Assembly: GCA_902765305.1 (NCBI GenBank)
Contig: CACWZI010000032.1
Coordinates: 1-46,900, forward strand
Source of the DNA: an uncultured Eubacteriales bacterium
Lineage (GTDB): Bacteria > Bacillota > Clostridia > Christensenellales > Aristaeellaceae
Direction of reading: 5' to 3'
DNA length: 46,900 nt
The notes beneath the pieces are model-generated. The model saw only the letters and a program-made list of their open reading frames with translations, was not told the origin of the DNA and ran no database searches. Both the position numbers and the translations under genes were made by a program. Below are positions 8,587 through 16,604 of the stretch, piece by piece (position 1 is the stretch's first letter; each line of letters starts with the position of its first letter).

Positions 8587-10062
8587 TTAATCCAGCGTGA
8601 GCTTGAACACCGGCGGCGTGGACGGGCGAACGGGCGTATGCAGGTGGAGCCCTTCGCCGTCCCGCGTCCATTGCACGGCCCCGTCGGCGCCGAGGAGCTG
8701 GATGTCCCGGATGATGCCGTGGAAGTTGGCCTGTCGGGAGGCGTCCAGCTCGCCCAGGGACTGCACGCAGTATTCCCCGCTGTCCGAGCCCTTCATGGCG
8801 ATGACGTACAGCGCGTCGCCCTTGGCGGTAAAGCGGAAGTCCCGGTCGGTGTACCGGGGCGCCACGTCGTCGGAGAACTGTCCCTCAGCGACGCGGGTGG
8901 GTCCCTCGCCGTATTTGCGCCAGGGATGGGTATCGTAGATCGCCTCGCCGTTGACCTGAAGCCAGGCACCGATCTCCTCGAGGATCCGGGCGTCCTCATC
9001 CGGGATCGTGCCGTCTGCCCTCGGGCCGATGTTGAGCAGGAAGTTTCCGTTTTTGCTGACCACGTCCACCAGGTTCCAGATCAGCTCCTCCGAGCTCTTG
9101 TAGACGTTGCCTTCGGTGTAGCCCCAGGAATTGCGGGCCACGGCGGTGTCCGTCTGCCAGATGTAGGGCTTGATGTCCGCGAACTGGCCCCGCTCCACGT
9201 CGGGCACGGCGGTGCCGAACACGAAGGCGTCGTGCTTGTAGTTGATGACGACGTCCTCACCCCGCTCCGCGGCCCGGTTGTAGTAGTAGGCCGCCAGCTT
9301 TTTGAGCCAGGGCTTCGCGGCGCTGTGCTCGATCCACCAGTCGAAGTAGATGATGCCGGGCTGGTAGCGGTCGATCAGCTCGCAGGTCCGAAGCAGCCAG
9401 TCCTCCATGTATTCCCGGCTGGGCGCGGGCTTTCCGTCGATGTCGTGCCACGCCGGCTCCGGCATGGACGGCCAGTAGAGGTCGCCTCTGGCCAGGGGCT
9501 CATGGATGTCGCTGTCAAATTCCCTGCCGTGTCCCAGAAAGAACCAGTGCTCGATGCGGTGGGAGGAAGCGCCCATGACCAGGCCGCGGGCGCGGCAGGC
9601 GGTGAAGAGCTCGCCCAATACGTCCCGCTTCGGCCCCATCTCAAAGGCGTTCCAGTGGGAAATATCGCTGCGGTACATCTGAAAGCCGTCGTGGTGCTCC
9701 GCCACCGGCACGACGTACCTCGCCCCGGAGCGCTCGAACAGATCCGCCCAGGCCTCCGGGTCGAACCGCTCGGCGCGGAACAGGGGAATGAAGTCCTTGT
9801 AGCCGAATTCCCTGTGCGGCCCGTAGGTCTCCACGTGGTGCCTGAATTCCGGGGAGCCCTGCATGTACATGTTCCTCGGATACCACTCGTTGCCAAAGGC
9901 CGGCACGCTGTAGACGCCCCAGTGGATGAAGATGCCGAACTTCAGCCTGCGATACCAATCCGGGGCCTGATACCGGGAAAGGGACGCCCAGGAGTCGGTA
10001 AACGGGCCATGAGCGATTTGCGCGTCGATCTGTTCCAGGGTTGGATGTCTGTATTCTGTCAT
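8587..10062 (-). CDS. Alpha-L-fucosidase, GH29 family, cytoplasmic
   Basis: Glycoside hydrolase that removes L-fucose from glycans by a retaining mechanism. The 491-residue protein starts APDWYRRLKFGIFIHWGVYSVPAFG, the hallmark of GH29, and contains the EHHDGF motif and IIYFDWWIEH, in which the Asp fits the catalytic nucleophile of the family. A C-terminal beta-sandwich follows (about 380-491). I choose the ATG at 10062 and not the ATG at 10107, because AAAGGAG precedes it at a suitable distance and homologues begin near here. There is no signal peptide, so imported fucosyl-oligosaccharides are the likely substrate. Host-mucin or milk glycan use is plausible for a gut organism but is inferred. 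Confidence 0.9.
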   Translation of the reverse strand: MTEYRHPTLEQIDAQIAHGPFTDSWASLSRYQAPDWYRRLKFGIFIHWGVYSVPAFGNEWYPRNMYMQGSPEFRHHVETYGPHREFGYKDFIPLFRAERFDPEAWADLFERSGARYVVPVAEHHDGFQMYRSDISHWNAFEMGPKRDVLGELFTACRARGLVMGASSHRIEHWFFLGHGREFDSDIHEPLARGDLYWPSMPEPAWHDIDGKPAPSREYMEDWLLRTCELIDRYQPGIIYFDWWIEHSAAKPWLKKLAAYYYNRAAERGEDVVINYKHDAFVFGTAVPDVERGQFADIKPYIWQTDTAVARNSWGYTEGNVYKSSEELIWNLVDVVSKNGNFLLNIGPRADGTIPDEDARILEEIGAWLQVNGEAIYDTHPWRKYGEGPTRVAEGQFSDDVAPRYTDRDFRFTAKGDALYVIAMKGSDSGEYCVQSLGELDASRQANFHGIIRDIQLLGADGAVQWTRDGEGLHLHTPVRPSTPPVFKLTLD

Positions 10063-10102
10063 GCTGCTGCACTCCTTTGCAATCCCTTGGCGTGATAGGA
10101 AC

Positions 10103-10131
10103 ATCATATCATCATGTCAATCATATTGCAA
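10103..10131 (-). promoter_or_regulatory. Promoter of the fucosidase gene
   Basis: Minus-strand TTGCAA (10126-10131), 17-base spacer, TATGAT (10103-10108), 41 bases before the fucosidase start. It lies in the divergent region shared with cas3. Confidence 0.6.
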
Positions 10132-10191
10132 GTAGGTGTATGCGGATTGTCATCGTGCGACCGTTTTATTTATCAACGAGGAGGAACATAG

Positions 10192-12336
10192 ATGTATATC
10201 GGGCACAGGGGAGAACAGGGAAAATGCCAGGCGTTGAGCGATCACCTGGCGAATGTATCAAATATCGCCGGTCGCTTTGGCGCGGCCTTTAATGCCGAAG
10301 CGCATGCACGGCGAACCGGCACATTGCACGACGTCGGCAAATACAGTCCGGCTGCACAGCGACGAATGGCTGATCCTGAGCACACGTCCAAGGTCGACCA
10401 TTCCACGGCTGGCGCGAAAATCGCGCTGGAACAATGCAGGGATGGCGCAGGGGCTCTGGCGATTGCCGGCCACCATGGGGGCATGCCTGACTTCGGGGGA
10501 AGGCTGGCGTCTGCCGGCGATGGCACCCTGCTGGGACGTATGAAGAAGGACCTCTCCGGCCCCAATGACTACGCCGCATTTTGGCAGGAGAACGACATAG
10601 ACAAAGGCATGCTGTTGCCCGGATGGCTGATGGAGCCGGCCAATCCCTTCGCCGGCCAGTTTTATACCCGGATGCTCTTTTCATGCCTGGTCGACGCCGA
10701 TTTTCTGGATACGGAGCAGTATTTGCGTGGGGATACACCCCGGGGCGGGTACGATGATATGCCCACCCTGCTCGACAGATTCCAAAGGTATATTCAACCC
10801 TGGATCGATCATCCTGCCACTGAAATCAATCAAAAGCGGTGTGAAATCCTGCGTAATTGTCTGCGCGCAGGGGAAGGATCCTGCGGCTTGTATACCCTTA
10901 CCGTTCCCACGGGCGGCGGGAAGACGCTCTCCTCTTTGGCATTTGCGCTGACGTACGCGGTAAAGAACAACCTGAAGCACATCATCTATGTGATTCCATA
11001 TACCAGCATCATTGAGCAAAACGCCGCTGTATTCAAGGGCGTTTTGGGCGAGGACAATGTCATTGAGCACCATTCAGGCATCGATTATGGCGGGGATGGA
11101 GATATGGAAAGGCCGGAGGTCATGCGACAGATGCTCGCTACCGAAAACTGGGATGCGCCGGTGATCGTAACCACGGCCGTACAATTCTTTGAATCGCTCT
11201 TTTCAAATAAGCCTTCCCGCTGTCGCAAGCTCCACAACATTGCAAGCAGTGTCGTCATATTTGACGAGGCGCAGATGTTGCCGCTGTCCTGCCTCAAGCC
11301 GTGCGTCTCGGCCATAGCCGAGCTGGTGCGGCATTATCGCACAACCGCAGTTCTGTGTACTGCGACCCAGCCCTCCCTGGCACGTCTTTTCCATGATTAT
11401 GACGCAACCATCGACAGCCGCGAGATCTGTGAAAAACCCGGCGCGCTTCAGTCTTTTTTTCGCAGAGTCCATTTTGTGCGCAAGGAAGCCATGGATTGTG
11501 CAACACTGGCGCGTCACATCGGTGGGAAAGCGCAAATCCTGTGCATCGTCAACACAAGGCGGACCGCCCAGGAGGTCTTCTCGATGTTGCCTGGGGAAGG
11601 CTGCTACCACCTTTCCACACGCATGACGCCGGAGCATCGCTCCAAAGTGCTGGATGAAGTGCGGAAGCGGCTGCGCGATGGGTTGACGTGCCGCGTGGTA
11701 TCCACCAGCCTGATCGAGGCAGGCGTGGATGTGGATTTCCCGGAGGTATGGCGGGAGACGGCGGGGCTGGACTCGATACTGCAGGCGGCAGGGCGCTGCA
11801 ACCGCGAGGGTCGTCGGGACGCCTCTGCGAGCGAGGTGGTGGTATTTTCTCTGGACCGCGGCGTGCCGAAGGGCATGCGGCCCAACGCCATTGCGGCTGA
11901 GATCGCAATGGAGGGCGCTGATTATATCGACGAAAGCCCGGTCATCCGACGTTACTTTGACCAGCTTTACTGGCAACAGGGCGATCAGGCGATGGATGCA
12001 AAAGATATGATGAAGCTGTGCGCCAAACCCAATATGAAAACCATCGCCGAAGGCTTCCACCTGATCGAATCCGATACGAGAACCATCTACATCCCCTCGG
12101 AGACCAATGCCGAAGATATCAGATTGCTGAGGCTGGGAATCCTGAGCCGCAGCCTGATGCGCCGACTGGCGCGCAGCGCCGTCAGCGTTTATCCCTGGGA
12201 TTGGCAGAAGCTGATTGACGCGGGAACCATCGAACGGCTCACGGAAGGCACGGCTGTGCTGACGGATCAGACGGCATATGACCCCTGCCGCGGCCTGACG
12301 ACGGATGCTGAACCCGGTCAGGGCTTGTGGATATAG
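10192..12336 (+). CDS. cas3: CRISPR-associated helicase-nuclease Cas3, type I-C
   Basis: Effector nuclease-helicase of type I CRISPR immunity; it is recruited by Cascade and degrades target DNA. The 714-residue protein has an N-terminal HD nuclease (Cas3'') with His18, His46-Asp47 in LHDVGK, DHS near 78 and AGHHGG near 100, all metal ligands present. The superfamily 2 helicase has PTGGGKT with Lys244, DEAQ at 358-361, TATQPS, STSLIEAGVDVDFP and QAAGRCNREGR. Length and motifs fit type I-C. AGGAGG lies 7 bases before the start. A weak TTGTCA-N17-TTATCA promoter may lie at 10147-10175, divergent from the fucosidase gene. The gene itself looks intact, although the effector complex it needs is not complete in the window. 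Confidence 0.93.
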   Translation: MYIGHRGEQGKCQALSDHLANVSNIAGRFGAAFNAEAHARRTGTLHDVGKYSPAAQRRMADPEHTSKVDHSTAGAKIALEQCRDGAGALAIAGHHGGMPDFGGRLASAGDGTLLGRMKKDLSGPNDYAAFWQENDIDKGMLLPGWLMEPANPFAGQFYTRMLFSCLVDADFLDTEQYLRGDTPRGGYDDMPTLLDRFQRYIQPWIDHPATEINQKRCEILRNCLRAGEGSCGLYTLTVPTGGGKTLSSLAFALTYAVKNNLKHIIYVIPYTSIIEQNAAVFKGVLGEDNVIEHHSGIDYGGDGDMERPEVMRQMLATENWDAPVIVTTAVQFFESLFSNKPSRCRKLHNIASSVVIFDEAQMLPLSCLKPCVSAIAELVRHYRTTAVLCTATQPSLARLFHDYDATIDSREICEKPGALQSFFRRVHFVRKEAMDCATLARHIGGKAQILCIVNTRRTAQEVFSMLPGEGCYHLSTRMTPEHRSKVLDEVRKRLRDGLTCRVVSTSLIEAGVDVDFPEVWRETAGLDSILQAAGRCNREGRRDASASEVVVFSLDRGVPKGMRPNAIAAEIAMEGADYIDESPVIRRYFDQLYWQQGDQAMDAKDMMKLCAKPNMKTIAEGFHLIESDTRTIYIPSETNAEDIRLLRLGILSRSLMRRLARSAVSVYPWDWQKLIDAGTIERLTEGTAVLTDQTAYDPCRGLTTDAEPGQGLWI

Positions 12337-12353
12337 CGCCGACAGAGAAGTGT

Positions 12354-12385
12354 CTGTTTTTTGGTACAGCAAACAGCTTTTTTTC
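12354..12385 (+). terminator. Weak hairpin and T-tract after cas3
   Basis: CTGTTT (12354-12359) and AAACAG (12371-12376) can form a short stem with an 11-base loop, followed by a run of T. The stem is short, so termination may be partial. Confidence 0.35.
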
Positions 12386-12387
12386 TC

Positions 12388-12416
12388 TTGCAATTTACAG
12401 ATAACAATGCGATAAT
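12388..12416 (+). promoter_or_regulatory. Promoter of cas5-cas8c
   Basis: TTGCAA (12388-12393), 17-base spacer, GATAAT (12411-12416). It would give cas5 its own transcript start about 120 bases before the gene, so the 26-bp palindrome at 12458 falls in its 5' leader. Confidence 0.5.
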
Positions 12417-12457
12417 TAACTCACAAGGCAACTGTTCATTCCTGATGCAAGGAAATT

Positions 12458-12483
12458 TAGCGGCGGCGCCGGCGCCGCCGCTA
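12458..12483. repeat. Perfect 26-bp GC palindrome between cas3 and cas5
   Basis: Two 13-base arms (TAGCGGCGGCGCC and its exact complement) meet with no loop. The flanks are A/T-rich, so the block stands out sharply. It may form a strong hairpin in the cas5 leader RNA or be a dimeric protein site. It is not a CRISPR repeat as seen here because it occurs once. Confidence 0.75.
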
Positions 12484-12539
12484 CACATGAAATGTTAATC
12501 AATAGACTGAACAGTTCCATCATAAGTTGAAAGGAAGTG

Positions 12540-13193
12540 ATGACTTTGTCTGTAAAGATGGAGGTGTGGGGCGATTACGCGCTCTTCACACGTCCTGAGA
12601 TGAAGGTTGAGCGCGTCTCCTACGACGTCCCGACACCCAGCGCGGCCAGGGGCATGCTGGAGGCCGTCTATTACCATCCCGGGCTGACCTGGAAGATCGA
12701 TCGCATCCACATTCTGAATCCCATTCGCTTTACCAACCTGCGCCGCAACGAGGTGGACGCCAAAATTCTGGCCTCCGACCTGCGCTCCGCTGCACAGGGG
12801 GGCGACAGAAGGCTGTATCTCGCGGCTGCGGAGCATATCCAGCAGCGGGCGGCCCTGATGCTGAAGGATGTACACTATGTCATCGAAGCGCACTTCGACA
12901 TGACGGATCGGGCGTCACCTTCCGACAATCCGGGAAAATTCCAGGATATCATCAAGCGCCGGCTGCGCAGGGGGCAGGCCTTTGCCCAGCCCTACCTCGG
13001 GTGCAGGGAATGTACGGCGCACTTTGGACTGTGGGAGAATGGGGGAATCCCGGCGATTGCGGAATCGCGAGACCTTGGCTGGATGCTCTACGACATGGAC
13101 TATTCCCGCCCTGACGATATAACGCCGATGTTCTTCCGAGCGCGGATGGAGAACGGCGTCGTCGACGTATCGAATTGCGAGGTGGTTCGATGA
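12540..13193 (+). CDS. cas5c: CRISPR-associated Cas5, type I-C (Cas5c/Cas5d)
   Basis: In type I-C systems Cas5 cuts the CRISPR precursor RNA and caps the crRNA 5' end in Cascade. The 217-residue protein opens SVKMEVWGDYALFTRPEMK and continues YDVPTPSAARGMLEAVYYHPG and NPIRFTNLRRNEV, all family hallmarks; its C-terminal half has RGQAFAQPYLGCRECTAHF, typical of type I-C. The start is ambiguous: GTG 12537, ATG 12540 or TTG 12546. The TTG would give MSVKMEV, which best fits the family, with AAGGAAG about 10 bases upstream; ATG 12540 leaves a tight spacing. The stop overlaps the cas8c start as ATGA, indicating translational coupling. Confidence 0.93.
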   Translation: MTLSVKMEVWGDYALFTRPEMKVERVSYDVPTPSAARGMLEAVYYHPGLTWKIDRIHILNPIRFTNLRRNEVDAKILASDLRSAAQGGDRRLYLAAAEHIQQRAALMLKDVHYVIEAHFDMTDRASPSDNPGKFQDIIKRRLRRGQAFAQPYLGCRECTAHFGLWENGGIPAIAESRDLGWMLYDMDYSRPDDITPMFFRARMENGVVDVSNCEVVR

Positions 13194-14308
13194 TCCTGCA
13201 AGCGCTCAATCACTACTATGATCGGCTTGCCCAGGCAGGAACCCTGGAAAGGCCGGGATGGCAGCCGGTAAAGGTGTCCTATGCTTTGGAGCTTGACGAT
13301 GATGGACAGCTGCTGCATGTGCTGCCGCTGATGCGGGAGGAGGATAGGGGCAAGAAGAAGGTGCTGGTCCCCAGAGTGATGAAGCTGCCGGCACAGGTGA
13401 AGCGCACTGTGGGCATCGCGTCCAATTTCCTCTGCGACAACGCGACTTATGTCCTGGGCCTGGACAGCAAGGGAAAGCCGGAGCGCAGCCTCAAATGCTT
13501 TCAGGCGAGCCGCGACTTGCACATCGGGCTGTTGAAGAGGGTGGACAGTGCGCCGGCCCGCGCTATCTGTTGTTTCTTTGAAAGCTGGAGGCCACAGGCC
13601 GCCCGGGACTGCGCGCTGCTCGCGCCGTTCATGGACGATCTGCTGGGCGGGGTCAATATCACCTTCGCCTACAGGCAAAGCGTTGTGCAGGATTGGCCGG
13701 AAGTGCAGCAGGCATGGGACAAGCATTACAACAGCGAGGGTGAGGGCATAGCCATGCGCTGTCTGGTCACGGGCGAGGCGGTCATACCGGCCCGCATTCA
13801 TCCGAGCATCAAGGGCGTGGCGGGCGGACAGTCATCGGGCACGACGCTGGTGGGCTTCAATGCCCCGGCCTTTGAATCCTTTGGACGCGACGGCGGCCAG
13901 GGCTTGAACGCGCCGGTCAGCGAGAAGGCCGCGTTCGCCTACAGCGCCGCCCTGAACTACATGATATCAGAGCGCTGGCATCATCTTCGGCTCAGCGACG
14001 CGACCATCGTCTTCTGGGCTGAAAGCGGGAATGAAGGCTATGCTTCATGCTTTGCCGCGCTGTTTGGCGACGCCTCGCCTCTGGATGAAAGCGATATCCA
14101 TGCAGCGATGAAGAACCTCGCCGCCGGGCGCAGGGTCACCTGGCAGGACGACGATCTCAACCCAGACGAGCGCTTTTATATCCTCGGCCTGGCTCCGAAC
14201 GCGGCACGCCTGTCCGTGCGCTTCTTCATGCAGGATACCTTGTGTATCCAGCGACAGAGGGCTTCAGCGCCAATGATTTTTCGGGTGCTGATATCGACCT
14301 TGGGCTGA
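13190..14308 (+). pseudogene. cas8c: Truncated Cas8c (Csd1), large subunit of type I-C Cascade
   Basis: Cas8c recognises the PAM and recruits Cas3. The start at 13190 (MILQALNHYYDRL) overlaps the cas5 stop and has GAGGTGG upstream. Typical Csd1 features are LNHYYDRLA, MKLPAQVKRTVGIASNFLCDN, CLVTGE followed by HPSIKGVAGGQSSGTTLVGFNAPAFESF (His, Pro and Gly-rich core) and ALNYMI. Full-length Csd1 is usually about 570-640 residues. Here family sequence stops near residue 350 (SVRFFMQDT) and the remaining 22 residues are read from the opposite strand of an EAL domain, until a stop at 14308. The C-terminal half is thus missing, and no cas7 follows. Loss by rearrangement is likely; an assembly chimera cannot be excluded. 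Confidence 0.88.
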
Positions 14309-15252
14309 TAATAGACGAGAAATTCCCGCTTTTTCAGGGCGCCTACAAACCTTCTCTGAACCTTGGCGGCCTTTGCTTTGGCGTGTTTGAATTCGTCGGT
14401 GTAATAGATGATGTCGTCGGTGTTTTCCCGTTTGGCAATCAGATAGGCCTGAATAATGCGGTTCATCAGCTCGCCGGGGTTTGTGATATCCGAATCGTCA
14501 AGTATGCTGCAAATACCCGCGACAGCAGAGATGACGATACGGTTTTGATCGTCATAGGGGATGGGGATGCCTTCCAGGCATTTGAGAACGTCAGGCAGAT
14601 GCTCGGTGTTGAAGAGGGCCACGAAGTTGTCGCCGCCCAAGCGGGAGACAAAGCCTTCAGGCTCGGCGGCTTCGCTCAACGCGGCAATGTAATTTCGCAG
14701 GGCAGTGTCGCCGGCGATCTTGCCGCCCTGTTCGTTGACGACGGAGAAATTCTTCAGGTTGATGCGGATCGCGGTTTTGCCCACCAGCGTGCCCATTTGT
14801 TTGTTTTTCATAATCCGGGCGTAGAAGTACCTCAAATTATGATAGCCGTCGTCGTCGAAGTATAGCAGCTTTTCCATGATCTCATCCTGCCTGGTTTTGT
14901 TCAGATAGGTGAGCATCATGCGCTGGACGGTTTCCACGCGGCGGCGTTCGAAATCTGTGAACGGGGCGGAGCCTTCCGCTTGATAGACGTCGCAGGTGAT
15001 GACGGTTTGGGCGCGCGTAACATGGCGCTTGGAGGAGACCAACACATGCTTTTCCCCGCTGTCATAACAGACGAACGGTTCACCTTCACCGCGCTGTTCG
15101 TGCGCGGGGGATGGGTAGAAGGTTGTAATCCCTTTGGAAACCCGCAGTTCCCTGCACAACTCAGCAAGCGTGGAAAAGATAGCCGGGATGTCAAACGCAT
15201 CCAGGCTGGTCATCAGCTCGGTAAGTCGTTCAAACGGAGACAGTTGTCCCAT
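14176..15252 (-). pseudogene. GGDEF-EAL protein truncated within the EAL domain
   Basis: Fragment of a cyclic-di-GMP turnover protein. An N-terminal region of about 130 residues without membrane helix is followed by a GGDEF-like domain (about 135-290) in which the signature is LGGDNF and not GGDEF, so synthase activity is doubtful. The EAL domain begins LVYYQPKVD and IIGAEALCRW, with the Glu of EAL present, but family sequence ends after RWIH at about 14243. The remaining residues to the stop at 14176 are antisense to cas8c. More than 200 residues of the EAL domain are missing. The 5' end is intact, with AAAGGAG and a good promoter. It converges tail to tail with truncated cas8c. Confidence 0.85.
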
Positions 15253-15284
15253 ATGGATTGCTCCTTTAGTAGTTCTGATAAACT

Positions 15285-15313
15285 ATTATAACATAACTGA
15301 GTGACATTAACAA
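15285..15313 (-). promoter_or_regulatory. Promoter of the GGDEF-EAL gene
   Basis: Minus-strand TTGTTA (15308-15313), 17-base spacer, TATAAT (15285-15290), 33 bases before the start codon. Confidence 0.65.
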
Positions 15314-15396
15314 GTGGTTTGGTTGCTGTTTTGAATTATAAATTTTGCTGATAATGCAGGAACCATACGGCATCCGGGAACGTCACATTTTCGCGG

Positions 15397-15425
15397 TTGA
15401 TGTCTGAAACTTCACGTGGTATAAT
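15397..15425 (+). promoter_or_regulatory. Promoter of the small basic protein
   Basis: TTGATG (15397-15402), 17-base spacer, TATAAT (15420-15425), about 70 bases before the ATG at 15494. Confidence 0.65.
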
Positions 15426-15493
15426 GATCTGGCAATTCAATCGGAGGCAGGACGCTTACAAGAAATGGGAACCGGAAGAGGAGGAATGAAGCC

Positions 15494-15739
15494 ATGAAGA
15501 AGTTCATCCCGAAGGAAAAGCTGGGCAAGAAGGCCCGCAAGCAGCTCGACAGCGAGCAGCGAACCACCTGGGTGTTCTCCCCGGTGACGAAAAAGGTGGA
15601 AAGCAAAAAGCTCTACAACCGCAAAAGAAAAGCTCATGACCGTTACGATGACTACGGCATGGGCTTTTGTTGTTTCGCGAGTCTAATTTTTACCCCTTCA
15701 AAGGGTGCTCATTATTTATACTGTTCGCTCAGCCGGTGA
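15494..15739 (+). CDS. Small basic protein of unknown function
   Basis: The 81-residue reading frame has a strong ribosome site (GGAGG, 9 bases before ATG) and its own promoter. The first 55 or so residues are very basic (KKFIPKEKLGKKARKQL, then SPVTKKVESKKLYNRKRK) and resemble short conserved hypothetical proteins that I remember from Clostridia. The tail after YDDYGMGF looks unrelated and overlaps the last 28 bases of the convergent WYL fragment, so a natural stop may have been lost and the C-terminus may not be genuine. Function is unknown; nucleic-acid or ribosome contact would suit the charge but is a guess. Confidence 0.6.
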   Translation: MKKFIPKEKLGKKARKQLDSEQRTTWVFSPVTKKVESKKLYNRKRKAHDRYDDYGMGFCCFASLIFTPSKGAHYLYCSLSR

Positions 15740-16098
15740 ATTTCTTCCCGCATACGCTCGACCAGGGCGTCTGGGGCGACGATCCGTATGTTTTTTCCGA
15801 GGGCTACGATCCAGCCGATGAACTGGGGGCTGGTGATGACGTTGACCGTCGCCTGGAAATGGGTGTCGCTCACTGGCGCGAGACTGATGTCCTTGCCGAA
15901 CCGGTCGATGATGACGCCGACCATGTGGTTCTCAACCTCCAGCGTAACGGTGGTTTCCTCACCGGTGAACATGCCGAAAACGCTCTTGCTGTAGATCGCC
16001 ATGTCGAAGGCCTCAAACGCTTTCTGGCCTTCGCGCGGCTCATCCAGCGCTTTGATACGCAGCATCTTGTCCACATCTGAAAAAGAGCGAACAAGGCA
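15712..16098 (-). pseudogene. C-terminal fragment of a WYL-domain transcriptional regulator
   Basis: About 125 codons on the minus strand with DKMLRIKALDEPREG, FDMAIYSKSVFGMFTGE, LEVENHMVGVIIDRFG and HFQATVNVITSPQFIGWI, ending EEIHRLSEQYK. This is the typical ending of DeoR/WYL regulators, which bind DNA by an N-terminal HTH and sense a ligand by the WYL domain. The HTH and most of the WYL domain (roughly 200 residues) are missing: upstream of about 16098 the frame runs antisense to the next gene without family similarity. It is a 5'-truncated remnant. The exact break cannot be placed closer than about 16085-16100. Confidence 0.75.
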
Positions 16099-16104
16099 AT
16101 TCTG

Positions 16105-16593
16105 ATGAAAAAACTGATTGTTATATTGCTGGCGCTGCTGTTCTGCTCGGCGGCGCTGGCGGAGGAAACCGGTATGAAGTATGATTTTTCCGCCTTCACC
16201 AATGTGACCCTGAAAGGCATTGATATATCGACGCTCAATGAAGATGAGCTGTCCGCGCTGTACCAGGCCGCCCGCTACTGCCAGGCGATGACCGAGGCCG
16301 ACATCGACACTATGCGTCAGATCGTGTCGGAGGACATGAAGTTCGTCCACATGAGCGGCATGACCCAGACCCGCGAGGAATACTTCGCGGATGTGGCGGA
16401 CGGCAGCCTGACCTACTACGCCATCGGCATGGAGAACCCCGTGGTGGAGGTGGATGGCGACATGGCCATGGTGACCTACACCTCCGCGCTGACCGCCAAT
16501 GCCTACGGGGCCCAAGGCACATTTCGGATGAAGGGCACGCATTATTACCAGAGAATCGACGGGGAATGGATCGCCGTGAACCGACCCGAATAA
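16105..16593 (+). CDS. Exported SnoaL/NTF2-like protein
   Basis: A 162-residue protein with a clear Sec signal peptide (MKKLIVILLALLFCSAALAE, cleavage at about 20). The mature part matches the NTF2-like fold of SnoaL and DUF4440 proteins: a helix with YQAARYCQAMTEADIDTMRQIVSEDMKF, a T-R-E-E-Y segment and strands ending MVTYTSALTAN and HYYQRIDGEWIAVNRPE. Such proteins bind small hydrophobic molecules or act as isomerases; the ligand cannot be read here. It begins immediately after the break that removes the WYL gene, with a modest AAGG site 8 bases upstream, and lies 11 bases before the exported aldo/keto reductase, probably in one operon. Confidence 0.78.
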   Translation: MKKLIVILLALLFCSAALAEETGMKYDFSAFTNVTLKGIDISTLNEDELSALYQAARYCQAMTEADIDTMRQIVSEDMKFVHMSGMTQTREEYFADVADGSLTYYAIGMENPVVEVDGDMAMVTYTSALTANAYGAQGTFRMKGTHYYQRIDGEWIAVNRPE

Positions 16594-16604
16594 AGGAGCA
16601 GACC

